64,000 nt of DNA from Peteryoungia algae. Lineage in GTDB: Bacteria; Pseudomonadota; Alphaproteobacteria; Rhizobiales; Rhizobiaceae. Both the position numbers and the translations under genes were made by a program. Position 1 is the first letter of the stretch, and each line of letters starts with the position of its first letter. Under the pieces are notes generated by a model. It saw nothing but the letters and a program-made list of their open reading frames with translations. It did not search any database and was not told the origin of the DNA. Shown in pieces: positions 57,819 to 64,000 of the stretch. The DNA lies in the NCBI RefSeq assembly GCF_030369675.1, contig NZ_CP128477.1, positions 3,242,501-3,306,500 on the forward strand, in the 5' to 3' direction.

Positions 57819-59384
57819 TCAGCCGCCGTACTGGCGCTTGTAGGCCTTGTTCATCACGGCGATGACGTCCTGATAGCCCATCTTGTCGAGCGTGGAGACG
57901 TAAGCCTCCCAGTCGGCCTTGACGTCGCCGGTGCCGAGGATCCAGGCCTGCTGACGCTCCAGCATGTAGGTCTTCAGCGAAGGCCAATACCTGTCGTAGA
58001 TCGCCTGTTCTTCCTTGTTGAAGGCGACCCCGAGGAACTGGTCGATCAGCAGGTCATTGGCGTCGTAGAGTTCGATCCCCTTGCGAGCGGCTTCCGAGGT
58101 CCACTGCCACTCGTAGCGGTAGTCCTGCCAATAACCGCGATAGATCTGGGCCCCCACGAGATACATCTGGCTGTTGACCGGCTGGTCGCTGTTGAGCACC
58201 TCGGGCTTGTAGACCGGCTGGCCGTCGACCCTGTCCCAGGTCTGGCCTTCGACCCCGAAATTGGAGAGGAGCCGGCCGTATTCGCTGAACCAGAAATCGA
58301 AATACTTGATGGTCTCGATCGGGTGCCTGTTCAGGTGCGAGATCGCCCAACCGTCAGGCTTGATCGGAGTGCGGCGATGTTCCTCCATCCGGACACCCTT
58401 GGCGGAAGCCGGTGGCAGGAAAGGCACGAAGTTGAAGCCCGGGATCTTGTCTTTCAGGGCGTCATTGTAGCCGGAGGTCGATGCAAACCAGTCATGGGTC
58501 ACGCCGCCGAGATTCTCGCCGAGCAGATAGTCCCGAGAGGACGATCCACGCGTGAAGATTTCCGGATCGATGAGACCTTCCTTGTACCACGCAGCGATAT
58601 TGGCCATGCCGTCGCGGTAGGCTTCCTGCGCGTAGGGATGAACGACCTTCCCGTCCTTGACGAAGAAATCGTGATAGGTGTCGGAGCCGGATGAGCGGGC
58701 ATCCCATAGCGTGAGCAGTCGGTTCACTTCCTCCCAGTCGCGCGCGAAGTAGGGGATCTCGTCCTTCAGGCCGTTGCCATTGGGATCCTGGTCGCGGAAA
58801 GCCACGAGGACGTCGTGGAGTTCATCCACCGTCTGCGGCTGCTGCAGCCCGAGCTTGTCCAGCCAGTCCTGACGGATATACCAGGCGCGCCCGAACTTGC
58901 CGTCGGGGAGATACGGGATGTAGTAGTAATTTCCGTCATAGGCCGAGATCGCCTGCTGCAGGCCCGGGTGACTGTCCCAGAAGGCCTGAATGTTCGGTGC
59001 GTGCTCTTTGACCAGCTCGTTGAGCGGAAGAAAGGCCCCTTCCGGACCATACTGGTTGACCGGCTGCTGGATCAGATTGCCGCCGACGATATCCGGCAGA
59101 TTCCCTTGCGCCAGCAGCAGGTTCATCGCCTCGTTGTTGTCCTTGGTGTTTTTACCGGCGGTCGCGTCCTTCAGATGGATATTGGTCAGCTTGCGCGCTT
59201 CTTCCTCGACCGGATAGATCTTGCTCGCGTCCCCCCCGACCCCATAGCCCTGGGCCCGCGGCCAGTGCAGGTGGATCGTCAGTTCGAGCGGCTCATCGAC
59301 GATCTTCATCTCCTCCTGAGCGAAGACGGGTCCCGTCAGGGCCGTCGAACCGAGTATCGCCAGTGTCAATGTTAGTTTCCGCAT
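57819..59384 (-). CDS. algQ: Alginate-binding periplasmic protein (AlgQ1/AlgQ2-like)
   Basis: A 521-aa solute-binding protein with a signal peptide (RKLTLTLAILGSTALTGPVF). GAGGAGAACT precedes ATG 59384. LPDIVGGNLIQQPVNQYGPE, GNYYYIPYLPDGKFGRAWYI, NLGGVTHDWFASTSGYND and KPDGWAISHLNRHPIETIKY match Sphingomonas A1 AlgQ throughout. The calcium site of AlgQ (DPNGNG-xxDE) is preserved in DQDPNGNGLKDEIPYF. It captures oligoalginate for AlgM1M2SS. It lies in the same operon as the lyase, 78 bp upstream of it. Confidence 0.94.
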   Translation of the reverse strand: MRKLTLTLAILGSTALTGPVFAQEEMKIVDEPLELTIHLHWPRAQGYGVGGDASKIYPVEEEARKLTNIHLKDATAGKNTKDNNEAMNLLLAQGNLPDIVGGNLIQQPVNQYGPEGAFLPLNELVKEHAPNIQAFWDSHPGLQQAISAYDGNYYYIPYLPDGKFGRAWYIRQDWLDKLGLQQPQTVDELHDVLVAFRDQDPNGNGLKDEIPYFARDWEEVNRLLTLWDARSSGSDTYHDFFVKDGKVVHPYAQEAYRDGMANIAAWYKEGLIDPEIFTRGSSSRDYLLGENLGGVTHDWFASTSGYNDALKDKIPGFNFVPFLPPASAKGVRMEEHRRTPIKPDGWAISHLNRHPIETIKYFDFWFSEYGRLLSNFGVEGQTWDRVDGQPVYKPEVLNSDQPVNSQMYLVGAQIYRGYWQDYRYEWQWTSEAARKGIELYDANDLLIDQFLGVAFNKEEQAIYDRYWPSLKTYMLERQQAWILGTGDVKADWEAYVSTLDKMGYQDVIAVMNKAYKRQYGG

Positions 59385-59422
59385 AGTTCTCCTCCTCTTG
59401 CGAAATTTGAATTGTCCAGCAG

Positions 59423-60304
59423 TCATTCCTTCACCCCGCCCAGCAGGATGCCCTTGCTGAAGTATTTCTGCAGGAAGGGGTAAATGAGCAGGATCGGGAT
59501 GATCGAGCAGACGATGATCGCCGCACTGATCGTCTCGACCGAATAGGGAGCGGTCAGGAGCGAGTTGGCGAAGGACTCGTCATCCTGCAGGTCGACGATG
59601 ACGTGGCGCAGGTAGACCTGAAGCGGGATCTTGCTGTCATCCTGCAGCAGCACCATGGCCCAGAAGAAGCCGTTCCAGCGGGATACGACACAAAACAGCG
59701 CGACAGTCGCGATCGCCGGCTTCGACAGCGGAACAAAGACCTTCCAGAGCACCTGGAACTCGTTCGCTCCATCCATCCGCGCCGCTTCCTCGAAGCTTTT
59801 CGGAATGCTTTCGAAGAAGTTGCGCAGCAGGATGATGTTGAAGCCGTTGACAGCAAACCCGATGATGATCCCGAAATAGCTGTCGAGCAGTCCGAGGTCC
59901 CTCATGTTCAGAAAGAACGGGATCATCCCGGCATGGAACCACATGGTGAAGGCCACCATCAGGTTCCAGAATCGCCGTCCCCAAAGCTGCGGTCGGGACA
60001 GCGCATAGGCCCCCGGGATGATGAAGGCGAGGCTCATCAGCGTGCCGCCGATCGTATAGATGAACGTGTTCTTGTAGCTCGTCCAAAACATCGGTTCGCT
60101 GAGGACCTGCTTGTAGGCTTCGAGCGTGAAGCCGACCGGGCCAAGCACCACGTTGCCCGCACGCGCCTCGAATCCGGTGCTCATGGACAATGATGCAATG
60201 TAAATGAAGGGATACAGCGTCGAGAGGGCGAACACCCCGATCAGGACCACGTTCAGGAGAACGAAAAGCCTGTCTCCACGCGAATAGAGGTTCATGTTGG
60301 CCAT
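59423..60304 (-). CDS. algM2: Oligoalginate ABC permease AlgM2-like
   Basis: A 293-aa permease with six helices, the same length as AlgM2. FNIILLRNFFESIPKSFEEA-ARMDGANEFQVLWKVFVPLS is the EAA coupling loop. Ending YFSKGILLGGVKE is typical of the LplC/YtcP-like branch. GGGGA precedes ATG 60304. It pairs with AlgM1. Confidence 0.93.
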   Translation of the reverse strand: MANMNLYSRGDRLFVLLNVVLIGVFALSTLYPFIYIASLSMSTGFEARAGNVVLGPVGFTLEAYKQVLSEPMFWTSYKNTFIYTIGGTLMSLAFIIPGAYALSRPQLWGRRFWNLMVAFTMWFHAGMIPFFLNMRDLGLLDSYFGIIIGFAVNGFNIILLRNFFESIPKSFEEAARMDGANEFQVLWKVFVPLSKPAIATVALFCVVSRWNGFFWAMVLLQDDSKIPLQVYLRHVIVDLQDDESFANSLLTAPYSVETISAAIIVCSIIPILLIYPFLQKYFSKGILLGGVKE

Positions 60305-60314
60305 CTGTATTCCC

Positions 60315-61310
60315 CTACCAAAGCGACGTGCGCGAGTAGCGCTTTGAGATCGTGTTCGCGGTCATCACGAGGACGAAGGCGACCACCGCATTGAACAGGC
60401 CGGCAGCAGCGGCCAGATCGTACTGGCCGCCCTGGATCCCCTGCCGGTAGATGAAGGTGTTCACCACATCAGCGGTCGAGTATGTCGCTGGTTGGTAGAG
60501 CAAGATGATCATCTCGAAGCCGACTTCGAGGATGTTCCCGATGCGGATAATCAGCATGATGATGATCGTGGGAAGGATCGACGGAATGGTGATCTTCCAC
60601 ATCATCTGCCAGCGCGACGCGCCGTCGACCACCGCAGACTCGTAAAGCGTCGGAGACACCCCAGCGATGGCGGCGAGATAGACGATCGACTGGAATCCGG
60701 CCTCCTGCCAGATGCCGGTCCCGATGAATATCGGCCTGAACCACTCGGCCTTGGTCAGGAAGTAGATCGGGTCGAATCCGAACCAGCCCAGGATGGTGTT
60801 CACGATGCCGGCTGAAGGTGAGAAGGCCGTCATGACGATACCGGCAATGATGACGGACGAGATGAAATGGGGCAGGTACACGATGGTCTGCGCCGTCTTC
60901 TTGAACGTCTGGTTCAGGATCTCGTTGAACATCAATGCGATCAGGATGGGCACAGGGAACCCGAACAGCAGGCCGTAGAAACTGATGATGACCGTATTCT
61001 TCAGAGCCCGCAGGAACTGATCGTTCTCGAACAGGGTCAGGAAATGCTCAAAACCGACCCATGGGCTACCGGCGACACCGCGAAAGACGCTGTAGTCCTT
61101 GAACGCGATCTGAAGGCCGTACATCGGCTTGTACAGAAAGACGAGAAGCCACAGGATCGTCGGCAGCAGCAGCACATAGAGTTGCCACTCCCGCTTCAGG
61201 TGATCTCCCACACGCTCGATCGTGCCGGGTCTGCGCTGGCGAACAGCTTCCTTCGCCTGAAGAACGATTTCCTCGGTCTTGCCGATCACCTGTCCGCTAT
61301 TCGCACTCAT
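60315..61310 (-). CDS. algM1: Oligoalginate ABC permease AlgM1-like
   Basis: A 331-aa permease (AlgM1 is about 324 aa) with a basic cytoplasmic N-terminus (~1-35) and six helices. GLQIAFKDYSVFRGVAGSPW-VGFEHFLTLFENDQFLRALK is the conserved early block. ESAVVDGASRWQMMWKITIP-SILPTIIIML is the EAA loop. The start overlaps the AlgS stop by 4 bp. Confidence 0.93.
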   Translation of the reverse strand: MSANSGQVIGKTEEIVLQAKEAVRQRRPGTIERVGDHLKREWQLYVLLLPTILWLLVFLYKPMYGLQIAFKDYSVFRGVAGSPWVGFEHFLTLFENDQFLRALKNTVIISFYGLLFGFPVPILIALMFNEILNQTFKKTAQTIVYLPHFISSVIIAGIVMTAFSPSAGIVNTILGWFGFDPIYFLTKAEWFRPIFIGTGIWQEAGFQSIVYLAAIAGVSPTLYESAVVDGASRWQMMWKITIPSILPTIIIMLIIRIGNILEVGFEMIILLYQPATYSTADVVNTFIYRQGIQGGQYDLAAAAGLFNAVVAFVLVMTANTISKRYSRTSLW

Positions 61311-62410
61311 CGGCCGCCTCCCTGGCCGTCGAAGGCCATGCCGGTCTTTGCGTCAAAGACCCGGATCAGGTGCGGTTCGACCGTAAAGCCTGAGACCCCG
61401 TTCAGGATGTCCATCTGTCCGATGGTTCCTGCGCGGATGATGAAGGGTTCGTCGAGCAGCGTCGTGTGGATCAGCGCCTCGGATCCCAGGGTTTCCACGA
61501 GGTCGAGTGTCACTTCGATACGGCCGGGTACGTCTGGGCCCGCGACTGTCACGAATTCGGGGCGGATGCCCAGAATGACCTCGCGACCAGCGCTGTTTGC
61601 CAAGGAGGGTACCGGTGCCAGTTCGATCGACTGGCCGCCGAATTCGGCGCGCAGGGCATCCGTGCCGTCGACAATCTTCGCCTTGACCATGTTCATCGGC
61701 GGTGAGCCGAGAAATCCCGCAACAAAGGTGTTTACCGGGTTGATGAACAGATCCATCGGCGATCCGACCTGCTCGATCCGTCCGTCATGCATCACGACGA
61801 TCCGGTCCGCCAGCGTCATTGCCTCGACCTGGTCATGCGTCACGTAGATGGAGGTGACCCCCAGCCTGTTGTGCAACCGCTTGATCTCGGCCCGCATCTG
61901 GGTCCGCAATTTTGCATCGAGATTTGAAAGCGGCTCATCGAACAGGAACACCTTAGGGCGCCTGACGATTGCCCGTCCCATGGCGACGCGCTGGCGCTGG
62001 CCGCCTGACAGGTCTGCCGGGCGCCTTTCCAGATATGGCGTGAGGCCGAGAATATTGCCGACCTCCTCGACGGACGAGGCAATGTTTTGCTTGCTCTCGC
62101 CGCGGATTCGCAGGCCGAATGCAATGTTGTCGGCGACGTTGAGATGCGGGTAAAGGGCGTAATTCTGAAACACCATCGCGACATCGCGATCTTTTGGCGC
62201 CACGCGATTGACCCGTCTTCCATAGATGGTCAGATCACCGTCTGTGATTTCTTCGAGCCCTGCGATCATGCGCAGCGTCGTCGATTTGCCGCACCCCGAC
62301 GGACCGACAAGCACGATGAATTCTTTTTCCTGAACTTCGAGGTCGATCCCGTGGACGACCTGAAGCGCGCCATAGGCCTTCACGATTCCATTGAGTTGTA
62401 CGCCTGACAT
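61307..62410 (-). CDS. algS: Oligoalginate ABC ATPase AlgS-like
   Basis: A 367-aa ATPase of the MalK/UgpC group. Start 62410 (MSGVQLNGIVKAYGALQV) is chosen over the open frame to 62479 by family length (AlgS about 363) and GGAGGCTTG upstream. GPSGCGKST, LSGGQRQRVAMGRAIVRRPK, VFLFDEPLSNLD and the TOBE-like tail (ILGIRPEFV...) are all present. It is the first gene of the eight-gene alginate operon. Confidence 0.94.
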   Translation of the reverse strand: MSGVQLNGIVKAYGALQVVHGIDLEVQEKEFIVLVGPSGCGKSTTLRMIAGLEEITDGDLTIYGRRVNRVAPKDRDVAMVFQNYALYPHLNVADNIAFGLRIRGESKQNIASSVEEVGNILGLTPYLERRPADLSGGQRQRVAMGRAIVRRPKVFLFDEPLSNLDAKLRTQMRAEIKRLHNRLGVTSIYVTHDQVEAMTLADRIVVMHDGRIEQVGSPMDLFINPVNTFVAGFLGSPPMNMVKAKIVDGTDALRAEFGGQSIELAPVPSLANSAGREVILGIRPEFVTVAGPDVPGRIEVTLDLVETLGSEALIHTTLLDEPFIIRAGTIGQMDILNGVSGFTVEPHLIRVFDAKTGMAFDGQGGGR

Positions 62411-62484
62411 CAAGCCTCCCGCTCTTCCAGGGTCTGGCGAGCTACAGCGCCCTCTCTCCAGGCGCCATGCTGCTCTCACTCAAA

Positions 62485-62516
62485 CTGGTATACTAGAATT
62501 AAATCTGGTATACCAG
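62485..62516. promoter_or_regulatory. Paired 12-bp palindromes, probable GntR operator of the alginate operon
   Basis: CTGGTATACTAG (62485-62496, one mismatch) and the perfect palindrome CTGGTATACCAG (62505-62516) have centres 20 bp apart, two helical turns. They lie 75-106 bp upstream of algS. The core TGGTATACCA fits the TnGTnnnACnA pattern of FadR-subfamily GntR regulators, and such a gene lies 266 bp away, divergent. The rest of the 62411-62782 control region shows no other gene. Confidence 0.7.
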
Positions 62517-62782
62517 TACAAAATGGGCTACAGTTTCGGAAATGATGTGAAGTGATTGGAAAGAAAAGCGAATGCCGTACGCCACAGGTGCTGTGTGATT
62601 GACGGCTGAGCCAATTGTGATCGAGCTCTTCTCTGGTGGCGATTAATGCGTTTCGGCAAGCCGTCTGAATGGATATGGAGGAGACGGTGAAACGGATGCG
62701 AGATGATATGCGCCGGGAGCCGCGTCGGTGCTAGGCGCAGAAGATGGCGGACATGGAAGTGCAGAGAAGAGGGGATGCGCAA

Positions 62783-63463
62783 ATGAGGCTCGGTGAACAT
62801 CGGACGAATGTCGATGACATATTCGACTACCTTCACGACGAAATCCTCTCGCTTCGCCTCAAACCCGGCGAAAAGATTTCGGAAGCGGAAATCGCCGCTC
62901 GTTTCGGGGTGTCGCGCCAGCCTGTGCGCGATGCTTTCAGCCGGCTCGCAAATCTCGATCTCTTGCTAATTCGCCCGCAACGCGCCACCGAGGTGAAGCG
63001 CTTTTCCGCACGCGAAATCGAGAAATCGCGTTTCGTGCGGGCTGCGGTGGAGACCGAGGTCCTGAGGCGGGCGGCAAAGCTCTGCGACGCGGAAGGCGCG
63101 AAACTGCTCGATTCGGCCCTCGCCGACCAGCAGCGCGCCATCGAAGAGGTCGATGTCGATGGTTTCGGTGCATTGGATTACGACTTCCACAAGCGACTTT
63201 GTCTGATCGCCGGTGTGGACTATGCATTCGAGGTGATCACCTCGGAAAAGATCAAGGTCGATCGTCTCTGCATTCTCGGCTTGTCCAAGGAAGATCGTAT
63301 GCCGCAATTGGTAGCCGATCATCGTGCTATTGCCGCAGCCGTAAAGGCAAACGACGCAGAGAAAGCGGTGGAACTCGGCATGCTGCACCTCTCGCGCCTC
63401 GACGACACCATCACCCGCATCGCCCATATCAACGCCCATTATTTCGAACCGGCATTGGATTGA
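62783..63463 (+). CDS. FadR-subfamily GntR transcriptional regulator
   Basis: A 226-aa regulator. Start 62783 (MRLGEHRTNVDDIFDY) follows AGAGGGG; a longer frame opens at 62744. The winged helix-turn-helix is LHDEILSLRLKPGEKISEAE-IAARFGVSRQPVRDAFSRLA. The FCD ligand domain follows, with metal-type residues in ALDYDFHKRLCLIAG and the C-terminal His at VADHRAIAAAV and LGMLHLSRLDD. It is divergent from the alginate operon and most likely represses it, with KDG or DEH as candidate effector. Confidence 0.9.
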   Translation: MRLGEHRTNVDDIFDYLHDEILSLRLKPGEKISEAEIAARFGVSRQPVRDAFSRLANLDLLLIRPQRATEVKRFSAREIEKSRFVRAAVETEVLRRAAKLCDAEGAKLLDSALADQQRAIEEVDVDGFGALDYDFHKRLCLIAGVDYAFEVITSEKIKVDRLCILGLSKEDRMPQLVADHRAIAAAVKANDAEKAVELGMLHLSRLDDTITRIAHINAHYFEPALD

Positions 63464-63553
63464 AGGCAGCAATCAGCGACCGCTGCCGGATATGGATCGA
63501 TGTATCTCCCCTGAAGGGCCTTCCTGGCTCACCGTGAAAGACGAACGAAAGAC

Positions 63554-64000
63554 ATGTTCCGGTCCTCTCCCATGCCGGTGACCGAAGGTCCGACAGCCCG
63601 CCACGTATTCGCCCTTGCCTGGCCGATGACGCTGAAGGCGATCATGTTGCATGGGACCGTTGTCATCGACACCTATCTTGTCTCCTCGCTAGGCGAGAGC
63701 GCCATTGCTGCGATGGGTCTTTCGACCGCCGTGGCCGGCCTGGTGCTTGGGGCAATCCTGGCCTTCGCAAACGCCATGCAGATCCGGACTGCACAGGCCT
63801 TCGGCACGAACGATCGCATCTTCCTCAAGTCGGTCTTTGCTTCGGGTATGGCAGTCAGCCTGGCGATCGGGTTGATAGGCCTGACCACAATTTTCCTGTT
63901 CGGCGACGCGTTGCTGGATGTCATGGCGCCGACAGTCGAGATTGGATCCCTTGCGAAGGACTATCTGGCGATATTTTCCCTCGTGATTCTGGGCGAAGCC
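63554..64000 (+). CDS. MATE-family efflux transporter, N-terminal part (cut by window end)
   Basis: 149 codons remain. ARHVFALAWPMTLKAIMLHG-TVVIDTYLVSSLGESAIAAM matches the MATE start, followed by GLSTAVAGLVLGAILAFANA and NAMQIRTAQAFGTNDRIFLK. These are the first three or four helices of a normal ~450-aa cation/drug antiporter. Substrate is unknown. It is separated by 90 bp from the GntR gene. Confidence 0.88.
   Translation, partial: MFRSSPMPVTEGPTARHVFALAWPMTLKAIMLHGTVVIDTYLVSSLGESAIAAMGLSTAVAGLVLGAILAFANAMQIRTAQAFGTNDRIFLKSVFASGMAVSLAIGLIGLTTIFLFGDALLDVMAPTVEIGSLAKDYLAIFSLVILGEA

Overview
The window looks like chromosomal DNA of an alphaproteobacterium, most likely Rhizobiaceae (Agrobacterium/Rhizobium-like). 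This rests on the 23S-5S-tRNA-fMet order, IalB-type and DUF6894 proteins, an HWE histidine kinase, EcfG-type promoters, and a PL15 lyase with an AlgQ-type binding protein that I recognise as close to the Agrobacterium oligoalginate genes. The genus is inferred, not shown.

Layout. (a) 1-1737: the 3' end of an rRNA operon (23S partial, 5S, a terminator, three hairpins, tRNA-fMet). (b) 1738-3287: decayed mobile DNA, namely a serine-recombinase tail that abuts the tRNA, an IS3-family remnant and a broken epoxide hydrolase. (c) 3404-11507: a LuxR regulator divergent from a two-partner secretion operon, TpsB-TpsA-IalB. (d) 11467-21906: a stress block with a YciE-like protein, KatE catalase, an HWE histidine kinase, a PepSY-like protein, a GSP17M-like protein, a PHB-depolymerase-like esterase, a DUF6894 protein and an AI-2E-family permease. 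Three GGAAC-N16-xGTT promoters point to general-stress sigma-factor control. The block ends with a broken tyrosine recombinase and an HNH nuclease. (e) 22232-30051: an iron-uptake regulon (FecI, FecR, TonB-dependent receptor with STN domain, binding protein, two permeases, ATPase). (f) 30424-37767: a decaying acid-sugar operon (deleted aldehyde dehydrogenase, DHDPS-family dehydratase, enolase-superfamily dehydratase, PdxA-like protein, TRAP transporter). Its 5' end is fused to a truncated LuxR/alpha-beta-hydrolase gene. (g) 37879-48305: an AraC regulator, a membrane/VWA/secreted three-gene operon, an MFS exporter, two GreA/GreB-C-like proteins and a DMT transporter broken by an 8-bp duplication.

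At 48503 the 3' end of tRNA-fMet plus the last ~70 bp of the recombinase recur as a direct repeat of 1713-1810. About 46.8 kb therefore lies between att-like repeats, and 1738-48502 reads as a genomic island, with another accreted unit possibly to its right.

(h) 48948-52418: a ribose-type sugar ABC importer. (i) 52863-53120: an IS3 remnant made by internal deletion. (j) 53305-63463: an oligoalginate operon. AlgS-AlgM1-AlgM2-AlgQ import oligoalginate, a PL15 exolyase cleaves it to unsaturated uronate, a KdgF-like cupin speeds its opening to the keto form (DEH), and a beta-hydroxyacid dehydrogenase and an SDR can reduce DEH to KDG. Two 12-bp palindromes lie between algS and a divergent FadR-type GntR regulator. 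A MATE transporter runs off the right edge.

The best candidates for new biology are the tRNA-fMet island architecture, the TpsB-TpsA-IalB operon with C-terminal cysteine pairs, the membrane/VWA/secreted three-gene operon, and the LuxR-hydrolase fusion. No CRISPR array, complete prophage or replication origin was seen.
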